DNA of 35,389 nucleotides from Deltaproteobacteria bacterium (GTDB lineage: Bacteria; Desulfobacterota; Desulfobacteria; Desulfobacterales; UBA11574), in assembly GCA_019310125.1 (NCBI GenBank), contig JAFDEW010000004.1:1-35389 (forward strand). Direction: 5' to 3'. The first letter of the stretch is position 1; each line of letters begins with the position of its first letter. The position numbers and the translations under genes were made by a program. The notes beneath the pieces are model-generated. The model was given only the letters and a program-made list of their open reading frames with translations, had not been told where the DNA came from and did not search any database. Shown one piece after another: positions 8,773 to 16,959 of the stretch.

Positions 8773-9170
8773 TTTTATCCACCTCTATTCCGGATGATTT
8801 TAAACAAGAACGGTAGGTCCTTTTATTTTTTCCATTACCAGAAGATGTTGATTAATATCATATTATACCTAAATTTTGCAAGCCTTGTATCTGCCGGATA
8901 TACAAGGCACCCATCGTGGAGCCGTTAGGTTATATGTTTTTATCAATTTAAATATGTTTGACATCCACCCCTGTCTGCGTGCGGACACTCACAAGGCCGA
9001 CATCATTTTTATCCACCCTTCCCAGTTCATTCGAAAATTTGTTTAACCGGGCGTCACGCTCATAACAAGTTGCCGACGTTGGCCCAGGGCAAACGCATTT
9101 GAATCCCAATACATGAAGAATGCTCCACGAGGGCGGGTTTCTCTTGGATGTTAGCCGATAAGCTGTTGGC
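8773..9170. other. Gap before the signalling array, no supported gene
   Basis: This region lies between the amidohydrolase start and the first copy of the array's regulatory motif. An 85-aa minus-strand ORF (8948-9205) is present but resembles no family I know, and its 5' end is occupied by the upstream regulatory palindrome. I therefore treat the region as non-coding or decayed sequence. Confidence 0.4.
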
Positions 9171-9196
9171 TTTACAACCTGTAAAAAAGACTGACA
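9171..9196 (+). promoter_or_regulatory. Enhancer-type site, copy 1
   Basis: Perfect TTTACA-N3-TGTAAA palindrome followed after 5 nt by CTGACA. It stands 98 nt upstream of the sigma-54 promoter at 9295, the usual range for binding of an NtrC-type activator. It is one of five copies in the window sharing the same layout. Confidence 0.75.
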
Positions 9197-9294
9197 CCCA
9201 TTCATTCCAAATTTTAGTAGCTATATTTTTTAAAAACAAAAAAAACCTGCATTATATCAATTGGTTCAGGATATATCTCGATGGGGCTTTATTT

Positions 9295-9310
9295 TGGTAC
9301 GGTTGTTGCT
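9295..9310 (+). promoter_or_regulatory. Sigma-54 promoter P1 for the REC-CBS unit
   Basis: TGGTACGGTTGTTGCT matches the -24/-12 pattern, with GG and GC separated by exactly 10 nt; the only notable departure is T for C after TGG. It lies 226 nt upstream of the REC-CBS start codon, so the transcript has a long leader. Confidence 0.75.
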
Positions 9311-9499
9311 TTTAAAGAAAGCGGGTGGCTTACCCCCGGATTCTAAATGAAACTAATTGTTCATAACACTCTCGAAAAAAATAAGAATTACAAAAACACA
9401 TTTCGAGCGGTATAACTTGCTAAAAACCGATGATCAGCTTCATGGAATGGGTAAAATTTCGACGGTTATAACTGATTTGCCGGGATAAAGGATCTTATT

Positions 9500-9518
9500 G
9501 ACCACGAAAGTCGTGGTC
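9500..9518 (+). promoter_or_regulatory. Hairpin directly before the REC-CBS ribosome site
   Basis: GACCACGA-AAG-TCGTGGTC is a perfect 8-bp stem with a 3-nt loop in the mRNA leader. It is followed 2 nt later by the Shine-Dalgarno AAAGGAGG. It could protect the 5' region of a processed mRNA or modulate translation. There is no T-tract, so it is not a terminator. Confidence 0.5.
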
Positions 9519-9536
9519 TGAAAGGAGGCAACTTCT

Positions 9537-10439
9537 ATGACAGAAGGAATTAAAATTCTGCTTGTGGATGACGAAAAACATTTTTTGGAATCATTGACCA
9601 AGCGTTTAAAGAGGAGAAAGCAATATGTCAAGACCGCCGAAAGCGGTTCGGAGGCTTTGGCACAGATGGAAAACGAGTCATTTGATGTGATAATACTCGA
9701 TGTCAAAATGCCGGGCATGAATGGGATTGAAGTCCTGCAGAAGATAAAACGTGGGTTTCCCGATACCGAAGTCATCATGCTTACGGGCCATGCCACAATA
9801 GAATCCGGGCTTGAGGGCGTCCGTTTCGGAGCCTTTGATTACCTGATGAAGCCCACTGATATCGAAATTCTGATGGCCAAACTGGAAGCGGCATACGAGC
9901 ATAAAACCGAAAGGGAACTTAAGATTCACGATGCTGAATTTGAACGCGATCGGGGATTAATCATCGAAGAGATAACCCTGAAAGACGTAATACAGCGCGA
10001 TATCCCAAATGTTTATGCCGATACCTCACTTGCAGATGCGGTGCGAACTTTTAAGAAAAAACCGGGCGCTCCGGTTGCGGAACAGCTCTATGTAATTAAT
10101 GATTCAGAGGAACTTGTTGGAAAAGTGAGACGCAAGCATATCCTCAGGGCGGTGATCCCCATATTTCAAAAAGAAAAAATCATTACCGGGGATGATCTTA
10201 CCTGGAATGAGTTTCTCAAAAAAGGAACAGGCCCTGTGGCCACTATGCCGGTAGGCGAAATTATGAATAAGGAAGTGAAATCTTTGGGCGCTGATGCACA
10301 GATTTTAGAGACGGTGAAGTTTATGATCGATAATAATTTGGCCGTACTTCCGGTTGTGGAAGGGAAAAAATTACTGGGAACCGTTCGGATCTATGATCTC
10401 CTGTTAGTAATCAACGACATTATGGCCGAAGCGCTATAG
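9537..10439 (+). CDS. Response regulator receiver with two CBS domains
   Basis: 300 aa. Residues 1-122 are a canonical receiver with the acidic pair in LLVDDE, phospho-acceptor Asp55 in ILDVKMPG, Thr/Ser switch in LTGHAT and conserved Lys in LMKPTD. After a charged helix come two CBS motifs at about 132-205 (DVIQRDIPNVYADTSLADAV ... ELVGKVRRKHILRAV) and 230-295 (VGEIMNKEVKSLGADAQILETVKFMIDNNLAVLPVV ... LLGTVRIYDLLL). A CBS pair usually binds adenosine nucleotides, so this protein may combine phosphorylation and energy-charge signals. It has no DNA-binding domain. A strong AAAGGAGG ribosome site fixes the ATG. It is first in a unit behind sigma-54 promoter P1 and is followed 36 nt later by a kinase-like gene. 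Confidence 0.9.
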   Translation: MTEGIKILLVDDEKHFLESLTKRLKRRKQYVKTAESGSEALAQMENESFDVIILDVKMPGMNGIEVLQKIKRGFPDTEVIMLTGHATIESGLEGVRFGAFDYLMKPTDIEILMAKLEAAYEHKTERELKIHDAEFERDRGLIIEEITLKDVIQRDIPNVYADTSLADAVRTFKKKPGAPVAEQLYVINDSEELVGKVRRKHILRAVIPIFQKEKIITGDDLTWNEFLKKGTGPVATMPVGEIMNKEVKSLGADAQILETVKFMIDNNLAVLPVVEGKKLLGTVRIYDLLLVINDIMAEAL

Positions 10440-10475
10440 CCAAACGCTTGAGGCTACGCCTAAAGGAGGTAACAC

Positions 10476-11102
10476 ATGGCTGTCATAACCATTTTTGGAT
10501 TATATGCTTCAAAAAAAAGGGGGTTCGGCAAGGCCCTTGCCAAGAAGTTGAACTATGACTACGCGGACAGGGAAATAATTCGCGAGCTGTCCCGTCGCGC
10601 AAATATATCTGAAGAATATGTGGAATCTTATGAAGATGGTCGATTCACAGGACTGATGGAGATTCTTTCCAAGACCGTCAGTATGAATTTCATCAAAAGG
10701 CTTATCGGTGATAGAGCAGGGTATATAGATTCCAAGATTTACTTCAAACTGCTGGAAGAAATTGTCATTTCTCTTGCCAAAAGGGACAATATTGTTATCG
10801 TTGGACGAGGAAGCCATTGTATACTTCAGGGATATGAAAACGCATATTTTATAAAGATTAAATGTGAATGGGAAGACAGGGTCAAAACCGCCGGTAAATT
10901 ACTATCATCGCGAGTTTGCGATGTAGAAGAGTATATCCTTGAACAGGATAAAAAGGAAAAGAAATTCATGGAGTATTTTTACAACGTTGACTGGTTAGAC
11001 CCTTCACTGTTCAGCCTGGAGATAAACCTGAGCCACGTGAGTAGGGAGGAAGCCATACAACAGGTCATTGATCTGATTTCAGCCAAAAAAAATGTTGCAT
11101 AA
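10476..11102 (+). CDS. Cytidylate-kinase-like family protein
   Basis: 208 aa, related to the cytidylate kinase-like family (PF13189). Recognisable points are the N-terminal ITIFGLYASKKRGFGKALAKKL, the YADREIIRELSRRA segment typical of this family, and IVIVGRGSHCIL in the middle. The N-terminal loop is not a standard P-loop: GLYASKKRGFGK replaces a GxxGxGK[ST] pattern, so nucleotide kinase activity is doubtful and a sensing role is possible. The start is supported by AAAGGAGG, again preceded by a small hairpin (AGGC-TAC-GCCT). It is almost certainly co-transcribed with the REC-CBS gene, another nucleotide-binding candidate. Confidence 0.75.
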   Translation: MAVITIFGLYASKKRGFGKALAKKLNYDYADREIIRELSRRANISEEYVESYEDGRFTGLMEILSKTVSMNFIKRLIGDRAGYIDSKIYFKLLEEIVISLAKRDNIVIVGRGSHCILQGYENAYFIKIKCEWEDRVKTAGKLLSSRVCDVEEYILEQDKKEKKFMEYFYNVDWLDPSLFSLEINLSHVSREEAIQQVIDLISAKKNVA

Positions 11103-11140
11103 CGGCTTTGTCAAATCGCGGTGTATTGTTTATCTTTTTC

Positions 11141-11210
11141 TAACTTCTCAATAAGTTCTGGTGTGTTAAATAGTGATATTGAGCCGAATCCGTAATTTAT
11201 TGAGAAGTTA
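11141..11210. repeat. Inverted repeat, REP-like
   Basis: Perfect 14-nt arms TAACTTCTCAATAA and TTATTGAGAAGTTA flank a 42-nt centre. Part of the same unit recurs near 33260 (taacatctcaataaattacgga), so this is a dispersed repeat rather than a gene-specific site. It follows the kinase-like gene and could limit read-through, but it lacks a T-tract. Confidence 0.6.
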
Positions 11211-11332
11211 CAATGAACGATTCGATTTTTTTAATAATTGCAATAAGGGATATGCTGTTGTAACATACAGGAAAAGATTGTCGGCGGTGCATGTTTTCAT
11301 TTTATATGTTGATTCATTTTAAGGAACAAAAT

Positions 11333-11602
11333 ATGAAAATTGAGATTAAGAAACCCACAGACAAGGATCTTGAAACTAAAGACATTTTATCCTGGCCCAT
11401 ATGGGAAAAAGAAATTTCTCGCTTCGACTGGCACTATGACAGTACCGAGGAATGCTATCTATTGGAAGGCAAAGTTATTGTTGAAACAAAAGATGGCAAG
11501 ACCGTGGAATTCGGGAAGGGAGATTTTGTTACATTCCCCAAAGGTCTGTCCTGTGTCTGGGATATTAAAGCGCCGGTAAAAAAGCATTACAACTTTAAAT
11601 AA
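11333..11602 (+). CDS. Small cupin protein (Cupin_3/DUF861-like)
   Basis: An 89-aa single-domain cupin. I start it at the ATG at 11333, preceded by AAGGAA, rather than the longer ORF start at 11291. The cupin core is visible as ECYLLEGKVIVETKDGKTVEFGKGDFVTFPKGLSCVWDI. It resembles the cupin group that includes the ureidoglycine aminohydrolase-type and EutQ-like domains (PF05899). Such small cupins bind a small ligand or metal, but the motif lacks the classic His pair, so a metal role is uncertain. It is alone between the P1 and P2 units and has no visible sigma-54 promoter of its own. Confidence 0.75.
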   Translation: MKIEIKKPTDKDLETKDILSWPIWEKEISRFDWHYDSTEECYLLEGKVIVETKDGKTVEFGKGDFVTFPKGLSCVWDIKAPVKKHYNFK

Positions 11603-11737
11603 AATACACCCCGAATATTTCACATACCGAATTTGTCCGAACAAGTCATACTTCTTCCATCCTGACAGTTCATAAAAAAGCCACTTTTCTGACTTTTCCC
11701 CAGCCCATCAACAATTAATATCAGAAATCCTCACATC

Positions 11738-11763
11738 TTTACATACTGTAAAAAATCCTGACA
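11738..11763 (+). promoter_or_regulatory. Enhancer-type site, copy 2
   Basis: TTTACA-TAC-TGTAAA palindrome, then 5 nt, then CTGACA. It stands 97 nt before sigma-54 promoter P2. The layout is identical to the other four copies. Confidence 0.8.
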
Positions 11764-11860
11764 TTAATCTATTTTTGCAAACAAGTTTTATAATTCCCTT
11801 CTCCAACATAGTTACCTATATTTTCAATTAGTTATAATAAATTTTTTCGGCAACCTTTAT

Positions 11861-11876
11861 TGGCATAGGTATTGCT
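11861..11876 (+). promoter_or_regulatory. Sigma-54 promoter P2 for the seven-gene unit
   Basis: TGGCATAGGTATTGCT is a near-perfect -24/-12 element. The first gene begins 221 nt downstream, after a leader holding an inverted repeat. The DNA between the enhancer-type site and the promoter is very AT-rich and could be bent. Confidence 0.85.
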
Positions 11877-11965
11877 TTTGAACTTATACAAAAGTTAGCT
11901 GCCGAACGCTTAAAACCTAACCCGGACAAACCGGCCTGCGGCTTGGAGAGAACCAAGAAATATTT

Positions 11966-12036
11966 GCCACCAAGGCACAAAGACACGAAGGATTTTATTT
12001 TGTTATTCTTTCTTAGTGTCTTGGTGCCTTAGTGGC
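11966..12036. repeat. Inverted repeat in the P2 leader
   Basis: GCCACCAAGGCACAAAGACACGAAG on the left pairs with CTTAGTGTCTTGGTGCCTTAGTGGC on the right with few mismatches, so it could form a long hairpin. The wording matches a common dispersed repeat (CACCAAGGCAC type) rather than a specific operator. It lies between P2 and the first coding sequence. Confidence 0.6.
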
Positions 12037-12097
12037 AGAATGGAAAAGGTTACAAGGAAAAACGGACTAAATCATTTATCATCAAAAAAGACGACGG

Positions 12098-12478
12098 GTG
12101 GAAAAGAAAATCAAAATATTAGTAGCCGACCGGAATCAGCATGTCCGAGAATTTCTAAAGCGTGAATTGATGGCAGAGGGTTACAGGGTTCGGCTGGCAA
12201 AAAACGTCCAGGAAGTTCTTAAGAAGGTATATCATACCGAAACTCTGGATCTTTTAATCCTGGACCCGGACCTGCCCGGTACCGACAAATTGGCCTTATT
12301 AAAGAAGCTGCAGAATCGGATTCCGGCCCTGCCGGTGGTCGTTCACACGTATCTTGCAGATTATAACGACTACACCAATGAATTGAGTAAACTCGCTTTT
12401 GTGGAAAAGTGCGGCAGCAGTGTTGAAAACCTTAAAAAGATGGTCCATGAAATTTTGCGAAAACACAAAACAAGTTAA
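12098..12478 (+). CDS. Divergent single-domain response regulator
   Basis: 126 aa, GTG start, with no strong ribosome site. It has a receiver fold with the phospho-acceptor Asp56 in LLILDPDLPG, a switch Thr84 and Lys104 in VEKCGS. The N-terminal acidic pair is reduced to a single Asp (ILVADRN in place of LLVDDE), and the loop after the Asp lacks the KMPGMDG signature shared by its siblings. It can probably be phosphorylated less efficiently or may bind constitutively. It is the first gene after P2 and precedes the histidine kinase by 95 nt. No output domain is present. Confidence 0.75.
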   Translation: MEKKIKILVADRNQHVREFLKRELMAEGYRVRLAKNVQEVLKKVYHTETLDLLILDPDLPGTDKLALLKKLQNRIPALPVVVHTYLADYNDYTNELSKLAFVEKCGSSVENLKKMVHEILRKHKTS

Positions 12479-12573
12479 CAAATTTTTTACTCGGATACTT
12501 AGCAGTGATATCGATTACAATTTGATATCATTTAAAGGTTTTTTAAATGAATTGCCTATAGAGGAATTTTGAC

Positions 12574-14289
12574 ATGACGACGGGTAGCCACAAAAAGGAC
12601 CCATATTATACCTCATTGACCAGAAGAATGATTTTAACCATCATCAGTGTATCATTTGCCCCCATGATCCTGGTCAGCGGCTCAATCCTATATCGGTTCC
12701 ACGTCTCTTATCATGAAAAAGTAGCGGCCCATTTAGAAGAACTGGTGAAAAAACATAAACAGAATATTGACTCTTTTTTAAATGAGAAACTGGGCGAGAT
12801 TCGTTTTCTGGTAAAAAATTCCGAATTTGAAAATCTGTGTAAAGAATCTTACCTGGAACAACAACTGGCAACCCTGCAGCAGGAACTTGATCCTGTATTT
12901 GTAGATCTTGGGATGGTCAATTCCAAAGGGATTCAAATTGCATATGCCGGTCCCTTTAAATTGGGAAAAGCCCAGTACTCGGAATCTGAATGGTTTAAAC
13001 AGGCCATCCAAAGCCAATATTTTATCAGTGACGTTTTCCTGGGCCTGCGGGGTTTGCCTCACTTTATCGTTACGGTGAGAAAAAGCTTCCACGGAGAATA
13101 CTGGATATTTAGAGCAACCATCGACTTTATGGCCTTTAACAATCTGGTGGAAAACGTTCGTATCGGCAAGACCGGATTTGCCTTTATCGTGAATAGAGAA
13201 GGAAAATGCCAGACCAAGCCATGTCTTGACATTATACCCAGTAAAACCAACTACATGAATTTATTAAAAAACGGAAACAGGGATATCGGCAAAATTTATA
13301 TCTTTGAGGCGAAGGACGATATTGGAAAGAAAAATATCTACACGTCGGCTTTTCTCAAAAGCGGTAACTGGATGCTCATATGTCAGCAAAATAAATCAGA
13401 TACCTATTCGGATCTTTACCGCGCTAAAAAGATTGCCGCTTTAATTTTTCTTTTAGGCGGGGTGGGGATTATCACCATGGCGATTTTATTATCCCGAAGA
13501 ATGGTGATCCATATTGCACAAGCAGATCGTGAAAAGGATATGATGAACCTGCAGGTAATCGAAACCGGAAAACTGGCAACCGTAGGTGAACTGGCTGCCG
13601 GTATCGCCCACGAAATCAATAACCCGGTTGCCATTATGGTTGAAGAAGCCGGCTGGATGGAAGATTTGCTGGAAGATGTAGAGGTTACGGAAAATGAAAA
13701 TTTGGAAGAATTCCAAAGAGCGTTGAGGCAGATCAACACCCAGGGAAAACGGTGCAAGGAAATTACCCATAAGTTGCTCAGTTTTGCCAGAAAAACAGAC
13801 TCAAGGATTCAGGTTGTCCTGATGAACGATCTGATCAAAGATGCGATCGGGCTTGCTGAACAAAGTGCCAAGTATAGTAAAATTACCATCAATACAAATT
13901 TTGAAGAAAACATACCTTTCATTCAGGCCTCTCAGACGGAAATTCAGCAAGTTTTTTTAAATCTTATTAATAATGCGGTTGACGCCATGGACAAAAAAGG
14001 CGGCGGCACCATAGACATAACCAGCCGTTTGGAGGGTAACGCCATTGTGATCGATTTTGCGGATAATGGCCCGGGCATCCACCGGAATAATCTTGCCAGA
14101 ATATTCGATCCCTTTTTTACAACCAAACCCGTGGGCAAAGGGACCGGATTAGGGTTGTCTATCTGTTACGGCATTATCAAAAAAATGGATGGGGAGATCC
14201 ATGTGCAAAGTGTTGTCGACGAGGGAACCACATTCAGTATCCGCATCCCCATTCCAAAAGATTTATTAGAGGAATCGTCAATGACTTGA
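12574..14289 (+). CDS. Membrane histidine kinase with Cache-like sensor
   Basis: 571 aa. TM1 at about 18-41 and TM2 at about 286-307 enclose a roughly 245-aa periplasmic sensor region with Cache-type features (WFKQAIQSQYFISDVFLGLRGLPHFIVTV ... RIGKTGFAFIVNREG). HisKA carries the phospho-acceptor His346 in [14 protein letters not shown]. HATPase shows the N-box [17 protein letters not shown], and [10 protein letters not shown]. The layout is that of DctB-like kinases that sense small periplasmic ligands. It shares the Y-[IF]-S-D-[VI]-[FY]-[LM]-G and PHF[IV][VI] blocks with the kinases at 24783 and 29545, so the three form one paralogous sensor set. There is no DNA-binding partner beside it; two stand-alone receivers follow. 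Confidence 0.92.
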   Translation: MTTGSHKKDPYYTSLTRRMILTIISVSFAPMILVSGSILYRFHVSYHEKVAAHLEELVKKHKQNIDSFLNEKLGEIRFLVKNSEFENLCKESYLEQQLATLQQELDPVFVDLGMVNSKGIQIAYAGPFKLGKAQYSESEWFKQAIQSQYFISDVFLGLRGLPHFIVTVRKSFHGEYWIFRATIDFMAFNNLVENVRIGKTGFAFIVNREGKCQTKPCLDIIPSKTNYMNLLKNGNRDIGKIYIFEAKDDIGKKNIYTSAFLKSGNWMLICQQNKSDTYSDLYRAKKIAALIFLLGGVGIITMAILLSRRMVIHIAQADREKDMMNLQVIETGKLATVGELAAGIAHEINNPVAIMVEEAGWMEDLLEDVEVTENENLEEFQRALRQINTQGKRCKEITHKLLSFARKTDSRIQVVLMNDLIKDAIGLAEQSAKYSKITINTNFEENIPFIQASQTEIQQVFLNLINNAVDAMDKKGGGTIDITSRLEGNAIVIDFADNGPGIHRNNLARIFDPFFTTKPVGKGTGLGLSICYGIIKKMDGEIHVQSVVDEGTTFSIRIPIPKDLLEESSMT

Positions 14290-14413
14290 TTTAAAGCGGA
14301 TAACTTCTCAATCTTGATGAGGGGAAAAACCGGTAAATTCGCTATTCCCCCGCAGGCGGGAACCTAAAACAAATTTAGAACGAACAACCAGATTAGATAA
14401 AGGAGAACATAAT

Positions 14414-14845
14414 ATGGCTATTGCAAAAGTACTTTTAGTAGATGATGAAGCTCCATTTGTGGAGACCATGACCAAGCGGTTAACCAAAAGAGCCCTCGAT
14501 ATTATACCGGCGTTTAGCGGAAATGAGGCCCTGAAACGGCTAAAAGAAGACGACAAAATCGAAGTGGTTATACTCGATGTCAAGATGCCGGGCATGGATG
14601 GAATTGAAGCCCTCCAGGAAATCAGGAAGAGATATCCTCTGGTCGAGGTGATCATGCTCACCGGCCATGCCACCGTGGAATCCGCTATTGAAGGGATGAA
14701 GTGGGGCGCCTTTGATTACCTGATGAAACCCTGTGATATCGATCATCTTATTTCCAAGGTATCGGAGGCCGCTGCCAAAAAGAGACAGCATGAAAATAAA
14801 ATCATAGAAGCACGCATGAAGGAGATTACCGGCAGGATGGTCTAG
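14414..14845 (+). CDS. Single-domain response regulator (REC)
   Basis: A 143-aa receiver with VLLVDDE, phospho-acceptor Asp55 in ILDVKMPGMDG, LTGHAT and LMKPCD. A helical, charged C-terminal tail of about 20 residues (ENKIIEARMKEITGRMV) follows in place of an output domain. The ribosome site AAAGGAG supports the start. It follows the kinase at 12574 by 124 nt and is its likely partner. Close paralogues are at 18264, 19342, 26785 and 31376. Confidence 0.92.
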   Translation: MAIAKVLLVDDEAPFVETMTKRLTKRALDIIPAFSGNEALKRLKEDDKIEVVILDVKMPGMDGIEALQEIRKRYPLVEVIMLTGHATVESAIEGMKWGAFDYLMKPCDIDHLISKVSEAAAKKRQHENKIIEARMKEITGRMV

Positions 14846-14943
14846 AGCCGTGGAGCGAACCGACTTCCACGAATAGGTGATCGTTGGAATCCATTTTGAT
14901 CGCTCGGCTAGACTTATGTCTTGTCCGGTTCAGGTAAAGCATT

Positions 14944-15345
14944 ATGTCGGAAAATGAGAAAAAAAAGGCCGATAAAATAAAGCTTCTGCTTGTGGATGAT
15001 GAAAAAGGTTTTGCGAACATCATTGCCAAACGGATGTCTAAACGCGGCATTGATGTCACCGAGGCCTACAGCGGGACTGAAGCGTTACAGGCCATAAGAA
15101 AGGCAGATTTTGACGTGGCCGTCCTGGATCTGAAAATGGAAGATATGGATGGAATTGAAATTCTAAAAATTTTCAAGAAAATGGACCCGGATCTTGCCGT
15201 GATTATGCTGACCGGTCATGGATCCGAAGCCGCGGCCAAAGACGGCATTAAATTCGGAGCTTTTGATTATCTTACCAAACCCTGTGATCTTGAAGAACTT
15301 CTGGAAAAAATCAGGGAGGCATATCAGCAACCCAAACAGATTTGA
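14944..15345 (+). CDS. Single-domain response regulator, variant active-site loop
   Basis: 133 aa. The receiver shows LLLVDDE, Asp62 in VLDLKMEDMDG, LTGHGS and LTKPCD. The loop after the phospho-acceptor is KMEDMDG rather than the KMPGMDG of its siblings, so the conserved Pro-Gly is absent. There is no output domain and only a short tail. The following DASS transporter starts 11 nt after its stop codon, so this receiver and the transporter are closely linked in expression. A truncated relative is preserved at 19205-19336. Confidence 0.9.
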   Translation: MSENEKKKADKIKLLLVDDEKGFANIIAKRMSKRGIDVTEAYSGTEALQAIRKADFDVAVLDLKMEDMDGIEILKIFKKMDPDLAVIMLTGHGSEAAAKDGIKFGAFDYLTKPCDLEELLEKIREAYQQPKQI

Positions 15346-15356
15346 AAGGAGAAAAA

Positions 15357-16937
15357 ATGTTTTTCAAAAGCAAACAGTTCCAACTCGGTTTAGCATTGGC
15401 ACTCGGGATTATTGTTTTTTTATTGCCCAGACCTGAAGGAACCAAATTTAAGATCACCGGTGATCAGGGGCGATTAGTGTTGCAGGACGTAGGCCAGCAC
15501 TTTACCTTAGTTCCCGCTGAAAAGGAAAAGGCCAAAGAATATATCGTGGAAGCCATACATCCCAAAAGCCCTGAATGTACGGCTCAGTTTTTAAAGGATA
15601 CGGCTGCGAAGCTAAACACAGAAGGGGTTGAGGTCGATTATATCAACGGTCTTTCGCCCAGAGGAAAACGGTTTCTGGCAGTGCTGGTGGTGCTTATTTT
15701 TCTCTTTGTGGCCGAACCCATCCCCCTGGAAATTACCGCCATTTGTATCGGCGTGTTTTTGGTGATCATGGGAATCACCGATGTCAAAGGGGCCTGGGCC
15801 CCGTATATGCATCCGGTGGTGGTTTTTATCATGTGCTGTTTAATCTTTGCCATCTCCCTGGATAAAGCCGGGATTACAAAACGGCTCGGGCATTTTATCG
15901 TCAAAAAAGCAGGAACCAGTGTGACCAAGTTCACTTTTATTATTGCCATCAGTTTAGGCATATCTTCCTCTTTTATGCATGATGCCGCGGCATGTGCCAT
16001 TGGCATTATAACCATGCTTCCGTTGATGAAGGCTGCCGGCATTGAACCGCACACAAAAACGGCCAAATTTATGATGCTGTCTCTCCCCTTTGGTTGTTCC
16101 TGCGGCGGCATGGGATCGCTGATCGGCGGGGGACGCTGTATGGTGGCGGCCGCTTTTCTCAAGGAATTTACGGGACTTGAGATTAGCTTTTTCGAATGGA
16201 TAAAGTATGCCATGCCGGCGGCTATTATTTGCGTACCTATAGCAGTTTCCATCGTTTATTTTGTGTTTCGTCCCAATCCCAAGTACAAACTGCCTGTATT
16301 TGATGAGGAAATCGGTCCCTGGACCGCCCTGGAAAAAAAGACGCTCATTATCATCGGGCTGACATTTGCTTTTTGGTTAACCAAGGGATTCCATGGGATT
16401 CACTATTCGGTTACCGGAATGTTAGGTGTTACCTTCCTGGTCCTTTTCGGCATTTTGAAATGGGAACATATTAATGATAATCTGGAATGGGGAACCGCCC
16501 TCTTTATTTTTGGCGGCGGTATTTCCCTGGGTCTGGCCATGGGCTACTCGGGAGCGGCCTCTTATTTTGCCTACCTGTTTTTCCCTCTGGTTCAAGGCGG
16601 GGGCTGGTTGTTGCTGTTTGCCGGCGTAGCCGTTTTCGGGGCTCTGGTTACCAATGCCATGGCCAACGTGGCAGCAGCAGCTCTGATCTTGCCTATTGTG
16701 ATTCCAATGGCCAGGTTGGAGGGCGTCGATCCCACGGTTATCGCGCTGTGTCTTGGAATGGCCACTTCATTTGCCATGCTTTTGGTGATCGGTTGTCCAC
16801 CCAATGCCATTGCATACAGCTATCGATATTTTAAGGCTGCGGATCTCACTAGAGTGGGACTTGTTGCCACACCGATTTTGTTGTTTGTTTTAGTGGTAGT
16901 GGCATCCACATGGTGGAAAATATTGGGGCTGGTATAA
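15357..16937 (+). CDS. DASS/SLC13-type anion transporter (first copy)
   Basis: A 526-aa inner-membrane permease. I start it at the ATG at 15357 behind AAAGGAG; the TTG used by the ORF track overlaps the upstream stop. TM1 is followed by an unusually long hydrophilic loop of about 80 residues before the standard transporter core. The core has the two-repeat layout of the divalent anion:sodium symporter family. The substrate-site SNT motifs of dicarboxylate carriers are altered (SSFMHDAAA in repeat 1, TNAMANVAA in repeat 2), while CPPNAIAYSYRYF near the end recalls the family signature. Members move sulfate, thiosulfate or carboxylates with Na+. In a sulfate reducer a sulfur oxyanion is plausible but unproven. 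It is embedded between receivers behind P2. Confidence 0.85.
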   Translation: MFFKSKQFQLGLALALGIIVFLLPRPEGTKFKITGDQGRLVLQDVGQHFTLVPAEKEKAKEYIVEAIHPKSPECTAQFLKDTAAKLNTEGVEVDYINGLSPRGKRFLAVLVVLIFLFVAEPIPLEITAICIGVFLVIMGITDVKGAWAPYMHPVVVFIMCCLIFAISLDKAGITKRLGHFIVKKAGTSVTKFTFIIAISLGISSSFMHDAAACAIGIITMLPLMKAAGIEPHTKTAKFMMLSLPFGCSCGGMGSLIGGGRCMVAAAFLKEFTGLEISFFEWIKYAMPAAIICVPIAVSIVYFVFRPNPKYKLPVFDEEIGPWTALEKKTLIIIGLTFAFWLTKGFHGIHYSVTGMLGVTFLVLFGILKWEHINDNLEWGTALFIFGGGISLGLAMGYSGAASYFAYLFFPLVQGGGWLLLFAGVAVFGALVTNAMANVAAAALILPIVIPMARLEGVDPTVIALCLGMATSFAMLLVIGCPPNAIAYSYRYFKAADLTRVGLVATPILLFVLVVVASTWWKILGLV

Positions 16938-16959
16938 TCCGATGAAGGAGTTCCTAACG

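Noticed and set aside
8948-9205. 85-aa minus-strand ORF before the signalling array
   Set aside because: No recognisable family and no ribosome site. Its 5' end is the TTTACA-N3-TGTAAA operator of copy 1, so regulatory DNA explains the region better.
11141-11210. Terminator after the kinase-like gene
   Set aside because: The arms are perfect, but the loop is 42 nt, the stem is AT-rich and no T-tract follows; a partial copy near 33260 shows it is a dispersed repeat.
15638-16252. 204-aa minus-strand ORF inside the first DASS gene
   Set aside because: A long antisense shadow caused by codon bias of a membrane protein; the plus-strand transporter has all family features and a ribosome site.
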